Source: Priestia aryabhattai B8W22 (GTDB taxonomy: Bacteria > Bacillota > Bacilli > Bacillales > Bacillaceae_H). Taken from it: a stretch of 49,257 bases of DNA. Both the position numbers and the translations under genes were made by a program. Where the stretch lies: positions 1-49,257 of the forward strand of contig NZ_JYOO01000036.1 in assembly GCF_000956595.1 (NCBI RefSeq), given 5' to 3'. The notes under the pieces were generated by a model. The model ran no database searches and had not been told where the DNA came from. It was given only the letters and a program-made list of their open reading frames with translations. Below are positions 1-11,406 of this stretch, one piece after another. How positions within the stretch are numbered: position 1 is the stretch's first letter; the number at the start of each line of letters is the position of its first letter.

Positions 1-9
1 TCAACGTAA

Positions 10-15
10 TGTCAA
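10..15 (-). promoter_or_regulatory. Probable rRNA operon promoter, cut by window edge
   Basis: Reading leftward, an A-rich tract is followed by GTTGTTGACATTACG, with a perfect TTGACA -35 box at these positions; the -10 would lie outside the window. The A-rich upstream tract is like the UP-elements of Bacillus rRNA promoters, and in B. subtilis an rRNA operon follows lysS. The rRNA identity is inferred from this context; the -35 itself is seen. Confidence 0.55.
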
Positions 16-140
16 CAACTTTTTTTATTTCTTTTCGTTGTTTTCGCTTGTCTGCGTTAGCAACAGATATAAATATACCAAATCAATTTTATAAAAACAA
101 GGGGTAAATTAAAAGTTTAAATTTTCTAATATTAATAACT

Positions 141-169
141 AAAAAAAGATGGCCGTAGCCATCTCTTTT
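141..169 (-). terminator. lysS terminator
   Basis: On the minus strand AGATGGC-TACG-GCCATCT is followed by a run of T, immediately after the lysS stop. The hairpin closes on a UACG tetraloop. It separates lysS from the rRNA-like promoter at the window edge. Confidence 0.85.
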
Positions 170-1657
<1,488 letters not shown>

Positions 1658-1696
1658 TTACTCATCTCCATCGTATAATTAAGTTTTCCGAAACAG

Positions 1697-1721
1697 AAAA
1701 AAGGCCAGCATGTTTACTGGC
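1697..1721 (-). terminator. Terminator-like hairpin in the lysS leader
   Basis: On the minus strand GCCAG, an 8-nt loop and CTGGC are followed by CTTTTTT. It lies downstream of the lysS promoter and about 40 nt before the lysS start, so it is inside the lysS 5' leader. It may also stop read-through from the folate operon. No T-box motif was found around it. Confidence 0.6.
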
Positions 1722-1744
1722 AACTACTACGTTTCTTTAAAATT

Positions 1745-1774
1745 ATTATAGGTTCAGTCGTTTCTCTATGTCAA
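1745..1774 (-). promoter_or_regulatory. Sigma-A promoter of lysS
   Basis: Perfect TTGACA (1769-1774) and perfect TATAAT (1745-1750) separated by 18 bp, pointing towards lysS. The expected transcript start is near 1738, giving a leader of about 84 nt. The rest of the 272-bp gap between folK and lysS contains no gene I recognise. Confidence 0.75.
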
Positions 1775-1926
1775 ATCGCTTTATTCTTGCTTCGCTTCTC
1801 TTTTTCTTTGATTTCTCTAACAAGCTACCGAATAAACCAACAACCTGCGAACCCAAAGCTCAAAGTTTTTACTCTGAACTCTACTTTACTCCAATATAAA
1901 AATGAATCAACTAATAAGATTCGTTT

Positions 1927-2472
1927 TTACTTATGTAAATCATTACTATTATTTTCGAACATATCTAGTATACCACTTGTTTGCTCTCGAAATAATTTTA
2001 CATCTTTTAAATCTGATAAACGTGTTGTGATGGTTTCAACTTTTTCTTCTGCTACAGGGAGAATAAGAGATGGAGCTAGTTCGTTTAGAGGAACCATCAC
2101 AAATGCTCGTTCAAACATTCGGGGATGAGGGACGCTCAGTCTATCCGTATGAATGATTTCATTACTATACAGTAAGATATCTAAATCAAGGGTTCTAGGT
2201 CCCCATACAATCTCTCTTTTTCGACCTGCCGCTTGTTCAATGGCTTGCAAACAATCTAAAAGGTGCTTTGACGAATACGTTGTTCGTATTTTTACTACCA
2301 TGTTTAAAAAACTTGCTTGATTCGTATACCCGACCGGAGCCGTTTCATAAACAGATGAAACAGCCACTACCTTAATCTCAGAGTGTTTCATCAAGCCAGT
2401 AACTCCCGACTTCAAATGTTCCATTCGATTTTCAATATTTGATCCTAATGCAATATATGCTTCTGTTGTCAT
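1927..2472 (-). CDS. folK: HPPK, 6-hydroxymethyl-dihydropterin pyrophosphokinase
   Basis: Transfers pyrophosphate from ATP to 6-hydroxymethyl-7,8-dihydropterin, the step that feeds dihydropteroate synthase in folate synthesis. HPPK signatures are present: ALGSN at the N-terminus, WGPRTLDLDILLY in the middle and PHPR following. At 181 residues it is a little longer than many family members, with a tail after the core. Its ATG directly abuts the folB TGA stop (TGAATG), so translation is probably coupled. It is the last gene of the pabB-pabA-pabC-folB-folK operon. Confidence 0.96.
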   Translation of the reverse strand: MTTEAYIALGSNIENRMEHLKSGVTGLMKHSEIKVVAVSSVYETAPVGYTNQASFLNMVVKIRTTYSSKHLLDCLQAIEQAAGRKREIVWGPRTLDLDILLYSNEIIHTDRLSVPHPRMFERAFVMVPLNELAPSLILPVAEEKVETITTRLSDLKDVKLFREQTSGILDMFENNSNDLHK

Positions 2473-2832
2473 TCAACGGCTCCTTTTAATTTCAATAGCT
2501 ACCGATTGATAATAACCGGGAATTGGCGGATCAGGCTTATATACCTTTACAGTACAAGCCTGCACGAGTTCGTAATTAGCAAGCAATTCAGATGCAATCG
2601 TTTCGGCCACCGTTTCAACTAACTTGAACGTGCGCTTCTCTACAACTTCCTGGCATGTTTGGTATAAATCTGCATAGCTCACCGAGTATTCTAAATTATC
2701 CGTAGTACCAGCTTGTTTTAAATCCAGTTCTACAGCTAAATCCACGTGAAAACGCTGCCCTAATTTATTTTCTTCTGGAAATACGCCATGATATCCATAG
2801 AAACGCATATCATTCACATAAATTTTATCCAT
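2473..2832 (-). CDS. folB: Dihydroneopterin aldolase
   Basis: Cleaves 7,8-dihydroneopterin to 6-hydroxymethyl-dihydropterin and glycolaldehyde in folate synthesis. The 119-residue length is typical. The N-terminal FYGYHGVFPEE motif contains the conserved Tyr-His-Gly and Glu residues of the family, and the C-terminal KPDPPIPGYYQSVAIEI stretch is also characteristic. It sits 21 bp after pabC, a gap that in B. subtilis is filled by folP (sul). No folP-like sequence lies between the two genes here. Confidence 0.96.
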   Translation of the reverse strand: MDKIYVNDMRFYGYHGVFPEENKLGQRFHVDLAVELDLKQAGTTDNLEYSVSYADLYQTCQEVVEKRTFKLVETVAETIASELLANYELVQACTVKVYKPDPPIPGYYQSVAIEIKRSR

Positions 2833-2853
2833 CTTTATCCTCTCCTTTCACTT

Positions 2854-3717
2854 TTATACATGTAGCTGGCATCGACTCATTAGCGACATCGTGTAAGAGC
2901 AATACTCTTTTTGCAACTGAGCTGTCAGCGTGTGGTCTCCTACTGAAAACTGCTTATCCTTTATACTTCGAAGAGGTACAATTTCTTGAATGGAATTTGT
3001 AACGAAAGCTTCATCACCCTCCAAGAGCTGTTCCACCGTAAATAAACCTTCTACAACCTTTATGTTTTTCTTTTGTAAAAGCGTAAAGATAAACTGTCTC
3101 GTAATTCCATTTAAGATACCTGTTTCAAGAGACGGTGTATATACACAATCATCTTTTACAAAAAATAAATTTGACACAATACCCTCAGCTAAGAACTCTT
3201 CTTTTGTTAAAAAGATACCCTCTTTATTTAAGTCTGAACCAACTTCTCGCTTAGCTAGTACATTATTTAAATAATGATGAGACTTCAACCTCATGGTTCC
3301 TTCAGGCGTATTTCGTTTCGTCTCAAGAATAAGCCCCTCTTTTACAAGGGGGCTCGATGGATGAGGCATTGATTTCATATATACGATTGTAGATGGCTTG
3401 TCGTATTCTTCCACTTGCAATCCAATTCCGCCATTTCCTGCTGAGACATTTAATCGAACATACGCATTTCTCTCATTGTTTTTCATTAACAGACTATTAA
3501 TGATTCCTAACACGTCGTGTGTGGAATAGTCCCATACAATATTTAATTCACGTAAGCTGCTACGCAGTCGATCCAGATGGTCTTCCACTAAAAATGGATG
3601 ACCTTCATAAACTCGTAGCGTTTCAAACAGCCCTAGCCCATACATATATCCGTGATCAAACGGAGAAATAGTGGCTTCAGACGCAGGCTTTACTTCGCCA
3701 TTTACGTATATATACAT
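2854..3717 (-). CDS. pabC: Aminodeoxychorismate lyase (PLP, fold type IV)
   Basis: Releases pyruvate from 4-amino-4-deoxychorismate to give p-aminobenzoate. It belongs to the branched-chain aminotransferase-like fold type IV PLP enzymes: FDHGYMYGLGLFET near the N-terminus, LKSHHYLNNVLAKRE with the likely PLP lysine region, and EGIVSNLFF downstream. The start chosen is MYIYVNGEV (3717). Its GAGTG ribosome site lies in the last codons of pabA, and the two genes are 4 bp apart. An upstream in-frame ATG would overlap pabA and adds residues without homology. The product has 287 residues. Confidence 0.94.
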   Translation of the reverse strand: MYIYVNGEVKPASEATISPFDHGYMYGLGLFETLRVYEGHPFLVEDHLDRLRSSLRELNIVWDYSTHDVLGIINSLLMKNNERNAYVRLNVSAGNGGIGLQVEEYDKPSTIVYMKSMPHPSSPLVKEGLILETKRNTPEGTMRLKSHHYLNNVLAKREVGSDLNKEGIFLTKEEFLAEGIVSNLFFVKDDCVYTPSLETGILNGITRQFIFTLLQKKNIKVVEGLFTVEQLLEGDEAFVTNSIQEIVPLRSIKDKQFSVGDHTLTAQLQKEYCSYTMSLMSRCQLHV

Positions 3718-3721
3718 ATCA

Positions 3722-4303
3722 TTACACTCGCTTTTTTTCGTAAGTTTCAATAAAATTCTTCAGCATTTCTTTACCGTAAGAAGTCATGATAGATTCAGGG
3801 TGGAACTGTACTCCTTCAATAGGTAATGATTTATGGCGAATCGCCATAATTTCATCTTCTGCTGTCCACGCTGAAATCTCAAAACAATCCGGCAGTGAAC
3901 TTTTTTCTACAATCAAAGAATGATATCGCGTTGCCGTGAACGGATTATCAAGACCTTTAAAGATAGTACGGCCATCATGATGCATTTCAGATGTTTTCCC
4001 GTGCATTAATTTATCCGCACGAATCACATTCCCTCCAAAAGCTTGCCCAATCGACTGATGCCCTAAGCATACGCCGAATATTGGAATCTTACCTGCAAAA
4101 TATTCGATGGCTTCTAGACTGATTCCCGCTTCGTTAGGACTGCATGGTCCCGGGGAGATCATTAAAAAATCTGGATTTAGCACTTCAATTTCAGAAAGTG
4201 TAATTTCATCATTTCTTTTTACAAGAAGCTCATGCCCTAGCTCACCTAAATACTGTACTAAATTAAACGTAAAAGAATCATAATTATCAATCATTAATAT
4301 CAT
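3722..4303 (-). CDS. pabA: Glutamine amidotransferase, PABA/anthranilate synthase subunit
   Basis: Class I glutamine amidotransferase that supplies ammonia to PabB for aminodeoxychorismate. In B. subtilis the equivalent subunit is shared with anthranilate synthase (TrpG). The triad is visible: the nucleophilic Cys in FGVCLGHQ, then His and Glu in VQFHPESIM. The N-terminal [20 protein letters not shown] is typical. It has 193 residues and lies 2 bp downstream of pabB. Confidence 0.95.
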   Translation of the reverse strand: MILMIDNYDSFTFNLVQYLGELGHELLVKRNDEITLSEIEVLNPDFLMISPGPCSPNEAGISLEAIEYFAGKIPIFGVCLGHQSIGQAFGGNVIRADKLMHGKTSEMHHDGRTIFKGLDNPFTATRYHSLIVEKSSLPDCFEISAWTAEDEIMAIRHKSLPIEGVQFHPESIMTSYGKEMLKNFIETYEKKRV

Positions 4304-4305
4304 CT

Positions 4306-5721
4306 TTACTCACCCTCACTCAGCTCATTTTCGCTCTGCTCTTTTGCTTTCCATAGTGCAATTGCTTTTTTCAGTGATTCTTTGTATTCGTGTTTCGGAT
4401 TTGAATCAATCACAACACCCGCACCAGCCTGCACATAAGCTTGGCCGTCTTGAATAATCATAGTGCGAATCGCAATATTTAATTCCATATCTCCATTAAA
4501 TCCAATCCAACCAATCGATCCTGTATAAATTCCCCGCCTTACAGGTTCAAGTTCTTCAATGATTTCCATTGTACGAACTTTAGGTGCTCCAGTAATCGTT
4601 CCTCCAGGAAAAACCGCATCTACAATATCTACAAAATCTTTATTGCGTGCGAGCTTGCCTTTTACATTAGACACAATATGCATCACATGTGAATATTTTT
4701 CAATAACCATAAACTCGTCAACGTGAACGGTACCATATTCGCTTACTCTACCAAGATCATTACGCTCCAAATCAACAAGCATCACATGCTCTGCACGCTC
4801 TTTTTCGTTATGAATAAGCTCATCCGCTAACTGTTGGTCTTCTTGATCATCCTTACCGCGAGAGCGCGTTCCCGCAATCGGTCTCGTACTGATTTCGTCA
4901 CCGGCTTTTTTTACTAATAGTTCTGGTGAACAGCTCACAATGTGAAATTCTTCTGTCTGCATATAAGACATGTAAGGAGACGGATTGATTTTTCGTACCT
5001 GTTCGTAGATATGCATAGGATGAGTTTGAAGCTGTTGAGACTGTCGAACAGATAAATTCACTTGAAACACATCGCCTTGCCCGATGTACTCATGTACGCG
5101 AGTTGTGGCATCTGAAAAAGCAGCTTCAGACATCGAGACCTCACTCTTTTCGGCAACACGATGAATCCGCTCATATGAGAGTCCTTTAGCACTTGCCTCC
5201 ATCCAGTCCTTTTTGTATTGATCAATACGCTTATGTGCCTGCTCTTTACAATCTGCTTCGTCATTAACGATAATCCAGAGCTTTTCCTTTTCTTGATCGT
5301 ATACAAATACGTCATCGAAAATAAGGAAATAAACGTCCGGCGTTTTCAATGAATCTTCAGCAAGATCAGGTATGGTTTCTACATAGCGGATATAATCATA
5401 GCTAATAAAGCCAATTGCTCCACCTTGAAAAGGAGGAAGATCTGGATTCACCTCTGCTTCAAACTTCTTCATCCAGTCTCGCATAAGATGAAGCGGATTA
5501 CCTTTTTGAACAGTAGCTTGGCCATCCGTTTTGATATGAAGCTCGTTTTGTTCGCCTCGCAAAATGGCTACAGGTTTTAATCCCATCATTTGAAACTTTC
5601 CGCCTCGACCGCTTTCAAGCAGGATATGATTCGGTTCCTCTTTTGACAACTCTTGATATTTTTTGAACCATTGGTTTTTAGAGATAGAAATAGATTCGCC
5701 CCAAGTCATTCTTTGCTGCAT
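4306..5721 (-). CDS. pabB: Aminodeoxychorismate synthase component I
   Basis: Converts chorismate and ammonia to 4-amino-4-deoxychorismate, entering the folate branch. The 471-residue protein has the chorismate-utilising domain in its C-terminal half, with [10 protein letters not shown], the [13 protein letters not shown] stretch, [13 protein letters not shown] and YTGSIGWIG. The N-terminal lid domain is more variable. The sequence fits PabB, as does the position with pabC, folB and folK; a TrpE role is unlikely. It is the first gene of the operon, with a good GGAGAG ribosome site before ATG 5721. Confidence 0.95.
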   Translation of the reverse strand: MQQRMTWGESISISKNQWFKKYQELSKEEPNHILLESGRGGKFQMMGLKPVAILRGEQNELHIKTDGQATVQKGNPLHLMRDWMKKFEAEVNPDLPPFQGGAIGFISYDYIRYVETIPDLAEDSLKTPDVYFLIFDDVFVYDQEKEKLWIIVNDEADCKEQAHKRIDQYKKDWMEASAKGLSYERIHRVAEKSEVSMSEAAFSDATTRVHEYIGQGDVFQVNLSVRQSQQLQTHPMHIYEQVRKINPSPYMSYMQTEEFHIVSCSPELLVKKAGDEISTRPIAGTRSRGKDDQEDQQLADELIHNEKERAEHVMLVDLERNDLGRVSEYGTVHVDEFMVIEKYSHVMHIVSNVKGKLARNKDFVDIVDAVFPGGTITGAPKVRTMEIIEELEPVRRGIYTGSIGWIGFNGDMELNIAIRTMIIQDGQAYVQAGAGVVIDSNPKHEYKESLKKAIALWKAKEQSENELSEGE

Positions 5722-5780
5722 TTGTTCACTCTCCTAAAAATAAATCACCTGCTTTCATTTTACATGATTCTCAGATGAAA

Positions 5781-5809
5781 AAAAACAGCTTCATATAGAA
5801 GCTGTTTTT
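5781..5809 (-). terminator. cysK terminator
   Basis: A 12-bp stem (AAAAACAGCTTC pairing with its complement, loop of 5 nt) followed by T residues in the direction leaving cysK. The near symmetry means it could also work from the other side, but no plus-strand gene ends there. Confidence 0.85.
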
Positions 5810-5818
5810 TTATCGTTT

Positions 5819-6757
5819 TTATGCTTGTGTTTGTTCCTCGAATTGGAACAATGGAGTACTTAAGTAACGCTCGCCGTTACTTGGAATAATCGCTAACACT
5901 TTTTTACCTTTTCCAAGCTGTTTTGCAGCTTTTAACGCAGCATAAATCGCAGCCCCAGAAGAGATACCTACTAGTACACCTTCTGTTTTTGCTACTTTAC
6001 GGGCATATTCAAAAGCTTGGTCGTTTTGAACAGCGACCACTTCGTCATATACTTCCGTGTTAAGCGTATCCGGAACAAAGTTTGCACCAATTCCTTGAAT
6101 TTTATGAGGTCCTGGTTGACCACCGCTTAAAATCGGAGAATCAGCTGGCTCTACGGCATAAATTTTGATGTTTGGGTACTTTTCTTTTAACACTTCACCA
6201 GCACCTGTAATAGTACCGCCAGTACCGATACCTGCCACAAATCCATCTAGCTGATCGCCAAACTGCTCGATAATTTCTTTAGCCGTTGTTTGACGGTGCA
6301 CTTCTGGGTTCGCTTCGTTTTGGAACTGTTGAGGAATAAAGTAGCCGTGCTCTTTTGCAAGCTCAGTTGCTTTATTAACCGCCCCTTTCATTCCTTCTGG
6401 ACCTGGCGTTAACACTAACTCTGCACCGTAGGCACGAAGCAGATTACGACGCTCAATACTCATCGTTTCAGGCATTGTTAAAATAGCACGATATCCTTTT
6501 GCTGCAGCTACCATTGCTAAGCCAATTCCAGTGTTACCACTTGTTGGTTCAATGATTGTGTCGCCAGGCTTTAACACACCTTTTGCTTCCGCATCTTCAA
6601 TCATTGCTAATGCAATACGATCTTTTACGCTGCTTCCTGGGTTCATAAATTCTAATTTTAAATATACATCCGCCATATCTTCTTCAACTAGACGGTTTAG
6701 TTTTACGATTGGTGTTTGACCAATTAACTCTGTAATTGAATTTGCAATACGTGCCAT
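5819..6757 (-). CDS. cysK: Cysteine synthase (O-acetylserine sulfhydrylase)
   Basis: PLP enzyme making cysteine from O-acetylserine and sulfide. The PLP lysine is K45 in PGSSVKDR, the substrate loop is [10 protein letters not shown] (about 72-81) and the phosphate-binding loop is [10 protein letters not shown]. The start is [10 protein letters not shown] (6757), preceded by GGAGTGG at 7 nt; in-frame extension upstream lacks homology. The product has 312 residues, about normal. It has its own promoter (6801-6829) and terminator. The yacD gene that precedes cysK in B. subtilis is not present. A CymR operator was looked for but not convincingly found. Confidence 0.96.
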   Translation of the reverse strand: MARIANSITELIGQTPIVKLNRLVEEDMADVYLKLEFMNPGSSVKDRIALAMIEDAEAKGVLKPGDTIIEPTSGNTGIGLAMVAAAKGYRAILTMPETMSIERRNLLRAYGAELVLTPGPEGMKGAVNKATELAKEHGYFIPQQFQNEANPEVHRQTTAKEIIEQFGDQLDGFVAGIGTGGTITGAGEVLKEKYPNIKIYAVEPADSPILSGGQPGPHKIQGIGANFVPDTLNTEVYDEVVAVQNDQAFEYARKVAKTEGVLVGISSGAAIYAALKAAKQLGKGKKVLAIIPSNGERYLSTPLFQFEEQTQA

Positions 6758-6800
6758 ATGACCACTCCTAATACCAACTAATTTTATTGATTTTGTATAC

Positions 6801-6829
6801 AATTTATCAGATGTTTTCTAAATTGTCAA
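6801..6829 (-). promoter_or_regulatory. Sigma-A promoter of cysK
   Basis: TTGACA (6824-6829), a 17-bp spacer and TAAATT (6801-6806), directed at cysK about 45 bp downstream. Confidence 0.7.
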
Positions 6830-6910
6830 TCATTTTGTCTTTCCATTTACCTAATTTTGTTATATTTTTAGATCAATATATACAGAAATAGAACTTAATA
6901 TCTATAAAAA

Positions 6911-6938
6911 AAGGCGCTCATTTATAAAATGACGCCTT
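6911..6938 (-). terminator. hslO terminator
   Basis: GGCG-TCATTT pairs with AAATGA-GCGCC with one bulged base and is followed by seven T, 20 bp after the hslO stop. It ends the coaX-hslO unit. Confidence 0.8.
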
Positions 6939-6958
6939 TTAAGAATCTTTTATTTCAT

Positions 6959-7837
6959 TTAAATTGCTTGTTCTTTCATTTCTTCAAGCTGCTGTTTATC
7001 AAAACGATAGGTCTCATTACAGAAATGACACTGTGCTTCAGCTTGGCCGTCTTCCTCAATCATCGATTGAATCTCTTCTTGTCCTAAGCTGATAATAGCA
7101 TTAGCAATTCTTTCTTCTGAACACTGACATTTGAACTCTACAGGCATTGTCTCCAGAAACTTTACATTTTCTTTTCCAAGAACTTCTTCTAAGATTTCCT
7201 CAGGAGAAAGACCTTTTTGAATCAGTTTTGAAATTGGTTCAATCGTCTGTAAGCGTTGTTCAATAGCTGTAATCGTTTTATCATCTGTTCCTGGCAGAAG
7301 CTGAATGATAAATCCGCCCGCAGCTAAGATCGTGTTATCAGGGTTAACAAGTACACCTACACCTACTGAAGACGGGACTTGTTCAGATGTCACAAAATAA
7401 TACGTGAAATCCTCTCCTAATTCTCCCGATACGATAGGTACTTGTCCGTTAAATTGATCACGCATTCCGATATCTTTTACGACACTTAGCGTTCCATCTG
7501 TACCTACAGCACGTGCTACATCTAATTTCCCATGCTGATTTAAATCGAAGTGCGTTTGCGGATTCGTTACATATCCACGCACTTCCCCTTTAGCATTGCT
7601 GTCTACTAAAATAACGCCAATTGGGCCGCGGCCTTCAATTTTAATTGTTAGCTTTTGCTCACCCTTTAGCATGGCCCCCATCATGACTCCTGCAGTCATT
7701 GAACGTCCCAATGCTGCAGAGGCTGTAGGCCATGTATAGTGACGGCGCTGCGCTTCTCCAACTGTATCCGTTGTTTTTACCGCATAAGCGCGAACTTGAC
7801 TATTGTAAGCTAGTGCTTTTACTAAATAGTCACCCAT
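6959..7837 (-). CDS. hslO: Hsp33 redox-regulated chaperone
   Basis: Cytoplasmic holdase chaperone that is activated by oxidation. The C-terminal zinc redox switch is visible as CQC (about residue 237) and CHFC (about residue 270). The start is MGDYLVKAL (7837), preceded by AGAGGTG with 6 nt spacing; the GTG three codons upstream overlaps this site and is rejected. The 292 residues match the family. It lies 12 bp downstream of coaX, as in B. subtilis, and is probably cotranscribed with it. Confidence 0.96.
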   Translation of the reverse strand: MGDYLVKALAYNSQVRAYAVKTTDTVGEAQRRHYTWPTASAALGRSMTAGVMMGAMLKGEQKLTIKIEGRGPIGVILVDSNAKGEVRGYVTNPQTHFDLNQHGKLDVARAVGTDGTLSVVKDIGMRDQFNGQVPIVSGELGEDFTYYFVTSEQVPSSVGVGVLVNPDNTILAAGGFIIQLLPGTDDKTITAIEQRLQTIEPISKLIQKGLSPEEILEEVLGKENVKFLETMPVEFKCQCSEERIANAIISLGQEEIQSMIEEDGQAEAQCHFCNETYRFDKQQLEEMKEQAI

Positions 7838-7849
7838 AATATACACCTC

Positions 7850-8617
7850 TTACTCCATATTTTTTGTATAAATTATTTGCAATCCTTTTAAAGTCAAAAA
7901 TGGATCCACAATATCAATAATATCCGACTCTTTAGCAATCAATGTTGCGAGTCCTCCAGTAGCAATAACTTTAGGATTTACTGTTGCTTGCTCTTTCATT
8001 CTTGCTACAATTCCTTCTACTTGTCCAACGTATCCATATAAAATACCTGCTTGCATCGCAGATACTGTATTTTTTCCAACAATGCTATTTGGTCGCGCAA
8101 TTTCAATTCGCGGAAGCTTAGATGCTCTTGAATAAAGAGCTTCTGTCGAAATATTAATACCAGGGGCAATCGCACCACCCATATATTGCTTATTTTCATC
8201 AATATAGCAATACGTGGTTGCGGTACCAAAATCAACGATAATTAAAGGGCTTCCGTACAGCTGAATTCCAGCAACAGCATTTACAATACGGTCTGCTCCC
8301 ACTTCACGTGGATTTTCATATTTAATATTTAAACCCGTCTTAATTCCAGGACCAACAACAAGCGGCTTTAAATGAAAATACTTTTGACACATTCTCTCCA
8401 ATGCAAACATAATAGGAGGAACAACAGAGGAAATAATAATACCATGAATATCTTTAAAAGATAAACTAACGTGCTCAAGCAAGGCTTTGATTGTCATGCC
8501 ATACTCGTCTTCTGTTTTATTACGGCTTGTTTCTACACGCCAATGGTACTTTAATTCATCTCCATCGTATACGCCTAATACCGTATTCGTATTTCCAACA
8601 TCTAATACAAAAATCAT
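7850..8617 (-). CDS. coaX: Type III pantothenate kinase
   Basis: Phosphorylates pantothenate, the first step of coenzyme A synthesis. The N-terminal phosphate-binding motif [12 protein letters not shown] and the later [11 protein letters not shown] and DFGTATTYC motifs identify the ASKHA-fold type III enzyme. The start is [11 protein letters not shown] (8617) with GGTGATTG upstream. A GTG/ATG four codons earlier would place the ribosome site inside the coding region. The product has 255 residues. It is upstream of hslO and downstream of ftsH with a terminator between. Confidence 0.95.
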   Translation of the reverse strand: MIFVLDVGNTNTVLGVYDGDELKYHWRVETSRNKTEDEYGMTIKALLEHVSLSFKDIHGIIISSVVPPIMFALERMCQKYFHLKPLVVGPGIKTGLNIKYENPREVGADRIVNAVAGIQLYGSPLIIVDFGTATTYCYIDENKQYMGGAIAPGINISTEALYSRASKLPRIEIARPNSIVGKNTVSAMQAGILYGYVGQVEGIVARMKEQATVNPKVIATGGLATLIAKESDIIDIVDPFLTLKGLQIIYTKNME

Positions 8618-8800
8618 TTCAATCACCACTTTATATAAATTCAGTATTCACACTGAAACCATCATACCATAACTGGTAAATAGACGTGTATATTCTAGAT
8701 AAAATAGGAATATAATGACACAATTCTCTAGTGTAGATTCTACTTATCCACTATATATGAAAAACCTTTTACTAAATCTAACTTCTAGCCAACAAAAAAA

Positions 8801-8823
8801 TCAGTGGAGATAGTCTCCACTGA
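8801..8823 (-). terminator. ftsH terminator
   Basis: A perfect 10-bp stem (TCAGTGGAGA and its complement) with a 3-nt loop and T-rich tail, 13 bp after the ftsH stop. The remaining stretch up to coaX (about 180 bp) should hold the coaX promoter, but no strong -35/-10 pair stands out. Confidence 0.88.
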
Positions 8824-8835
8824 TTTTTTATGGTC

Positions 8836-10746
8836 TTATGCTTTTGGCTCTTCATCGTCTGTCTTTGTTTGGATGTTTACTTTAACATCTTCATCTGTTA
8901 CATGACTAGAACGGTCTGGAAGAGTTCCATGATCTACTAAGTGGTTGATCTGCTCAGCGTCTAACGTTTCTACCTCTAACAATGTTTGAGCTACAAGCTC
9001 TAACTTGTCACGGTTTTCCGTTAAGATCTGCTTCGCACGCTCATAGCTTTCTTTAATGAAACGTTGGATTTCATTATCAATTTCATGAGCAATCGCATCA
9101 CTGTAGTTTTGTTCACTGTGTAAATCACGACCTAAGAATACTTGGCCTTGTTGTGATTGACCGAATTGCATTGGTCCTAACTTTTCACTCATACCGTATT
9201 CTGTTACCATTTTACGAGCGATGCTTGTTGCACGCTGGAAGTCATTGTGAGCACCTGTACTCACTTCGCCGAAAATAATTTCCTCAGCTACGCGACCACC
9301 AAGCAATCCAACAATTTTATCCAGCAGCTCTGGCTTCGTCATAAAGTAGCGATCTTCTTTTGGTAACATAACAGCATATCCACCAGCTTGCCCACGTGGA
9401 ACAATGGTTACTTTATGTACCATATCAGCTTCGTCTAATACGACACCGATAATTGTATGTCCTGCTTCATGATAAGCAACAATATTGCGTTCTTTTTTAG
9501 AAATAACTCGACTTTTCTTAGCTGGACCTGCAATTACACGGTCTGTTGCTTCGTCAATGTCGACCATTTCAATTTTCTTTTTGTCCTGTCTAGCAGCTAC
9601 TAAGGCAGCTTCGTTTAACAAGTTTTCTAAATCTGCACCTGAGAAACCTGGCGTACGCATAGCAATTGCTTTTAAGTTTACTGATTCATCTAAAGGCTTA
9701 TTGCGAGCATGTACTTTAAGTACTGCTTCACGGCCATTTACGTCTGGACGATCTACCGTAATTTGACGGTCGAAGCGGCCTGGACGTAATAACGCTGGAT
9801 CTAAGATATCCGGACGGTTTGTTGCTGCAATGATAATGATACCTTCGTTAGCACCAAAACCATCCATCTCAACAAGCAATTGGTTCAATGTTTGTTCACG
9901 CTCATCGTGTCCGCCACCAAGGCCTGCGCCACGTTGACGACCTACAGCATCGATTTCATCAATAAAGATAATACATGGAGCATTCTTCTTCGCATTTTCG
10001 AATAAATCACGAACACGAGAAGCACCGACCCCAACAAACATTTCAACAAAGTCTGAACCACTGATAGAGAAGAAAGGAACGCCTGCTTCACCAGCAACAG
10101 CTCTTGCTAATAATGTTTTACCAGTACCAGGAGGTCCCACAAGTAAGACACCCTTCGGAATTCTTGCACCTAGCTCTGCGAATTTACGAGGATCTTTTAA
10201 GAACTCAACAACTTCCACAAGTTCTTGCTTTTCTTCGTCTGCACCAGCTACGTCTTTAAATTTAACCTTTTTCTTTTCTTCGCTGTAAAGCTTAGCCTTA
10301 CTTTTACCGAAGTTCATAACACGACTTCCGCCGCCTTGAGCTTGGTTCAGTAAGAAGAAGAATAGGATGAAAATAATAACAAACGGAATGATTGACGTAA
10401 AGAACGTTACCCAGCCGCTTGTTTCATCAGCAGGTTTAAAATCAACTTGTACTTGATTATTTTCTGAAGCAGCGTCAATACGATCAAGAGCTTTGTCACC
10501 ATCTACGATGTAAGTTTGGAACGTTTGATCCTTTTTATAAGAATCTAACTTTCCTTGCACAACATACACGCCTCTTTCAGGCTTCATAGAGAGTGATTTC
10601 ACATCACCTTTGTCTAAGTGTTGAACAAATGTATCGTATCTCATTGGTTCTGCTTTTTGATTAGAGCCACTAAAGAAGCTTACCACGCCGATAATGACTA
10701 AAAATATAAGTAAATAAAAGATGGTATTACGGAAGATCCGATTCAT
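8836..10746 (-). CDS. ftsH: ATP-dependent membrane zinc metalloprotease FtsH
   Basis: Membrane-anchored AAA+ protease that degrades membrane and regulatory proteins; in B. subtilis it is needed for efficient sporulation through control of Spo0A phosphorylation. Two transmembrane helices (about 7-27 and 112-133) flank an extracytoplasmic segment. Walker A GPPGTGKT is at 204-211, Walker [13 protein letters not shown] follows, and the zinc site HEAGH is at 426-430. The 636 residues are typical. It lies downstream of hprT with a 93-bp gap and has its own terminator. Confidence 0.98.
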   Translation of the reverse strand: MNRIFRNTIFYLLIFLVIIGVVSFFSGSNQKAEPMRYDTFVQHLDKGDVKSLSMKPERGVYVVQGKLDSYKKDQTFQTYIVDGDKALDRIDAASENNQVQVDFKPADETSGWVTFFTSIIPFVIIFILFFFLLNQAQGGGSRVMNFGKSKAKLYSEEKKKVKFKDVAGADEEKQELVEVVEFLKDPRKFAELGARIPKGVLLVGPPGTGKTLLARAVAGEAGVPFFSISGSDFVEMFVGVGASRVRDLFENAKKNAPCIIFIDEIDAVGRQRGAGLGGGHDEREQTLNQLLVEMDGFGANEGIIIIAATNRPDILDPALLRPGRFDRQITVDRPDVNGREAVLKVHARNKPLDESVNLKAIAMRTPGFSGADLENLLNEAALVAARQDKKKIEMVDIDEATDRVIAGPAKKSRVISKKERNIVAYHEAGHTIIGVVLDEADMVHKVTIVPRGQAGGYAVMLPKEDRYFMTKPELLDKIVGLLGGRVAEEIIFGEVSTGAHNDFQRATSIARKMVTEYGMSEKLGPMQFGQSQQGQVFLGRDLHSEQNYSDAIAHEIDNEIQRFIKESYERAKQILTENRDKLELVAQTLLEVETLDAEQINHLVDHGTLPDRSSHVTDEDVKVNIQTKTDDEEPKA

Positions 10747-10839
10747 TTCTTACCTCCTCCCACGATAAACAAATACTGTATTCAATACTAACATAGAACA
10801 TTTATCCTATCCAATAAATTGCACTTGGATATGTGCTTA

Positions 10840-11379
10840 TTAATTGCTGTATACTTGCGGTTTGAGAACCCCAATATACGGCAGGTTACGATACTTTTCT
10901 TGATAATCCAATCCATACCCTACTACGAATGCATCAGGTACTTCAAATCCAACATAATCTGCTTTAATAGCTGCTTTACGACCTGTTGGTTTGTCTAAGA
11001 GTGTGACAATCTTAATTGACTTAGCTTTACGGTACTTGAATAACTCCACAAGATAGCTAAGTGTTAAGCCGCTGTCGATAATATCCTCTAAAATAAGAAT
11101 GTCTCGACCTTCAACTGATGTATCTAAATCTTTTAGGATTTTTACTTCACCAGAAGAAACCATTGCATTGCCATAACTTGATACATCCATAAAATCCATT
11201 TCTAAATATGTATCAACACGCTTAATTAGATCAGACATAAAAGGCATAGCACCTTTTAGTACACCGATTACCAAAGGAAAACGGTCAGCGTATTCCTCAG
11301 ATAATAGCTTACCCAATTCTTTTACTTTCTGTTGTATTTCTTCTTCTGAAATCAAAATTTCTTGAATATCCTGCTTCAT
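10840..11379 (-). CDS. hprT: Hypoxanthine-guanine phosphoribosyltransferase
   Basis: Purine salvage: adds phosphoribose from PRPP to hypoxanthine or guanine. The PRPP loop [14 protein letters not shown] is at about 94-107. The 179 residues are the normal bacterial size. It is 27 bp downstream of tilS, the same tilS-hprT-ftsH order as in many Firmicutes. In B. subtilis TilS and HprT act together on ftsH expression; whether this holds here is inference. Confidence 0.96.
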   Translation of the reverse strand: MKQDIQEILISEEEIQQKVKELGKLLSEEYADRFPLVIGVLKGAMPFMSDLIKRVDTYLEMDFMDVSSYGNAMVSSGEVKILKDLDTSVEGRDILILEDIIDSGLTLSYLVELFKYRKAKSIKIVTLLDKPTGRKAAIKADYVGFEVPDAFVVGYGLDYQEKYRNLPYIGVLKPQVYSN

Positions 11380-11406
11380 TCCTTACTTGCCTCCTAGAAG
11401 TTTTCG

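Noticed and set aside
1787-2128. Plus-strand reading frame of 113 codons
   Set aside because: Overlaps folK antisense and the lysS promoter region; no ribosome site and no recognisable protein.
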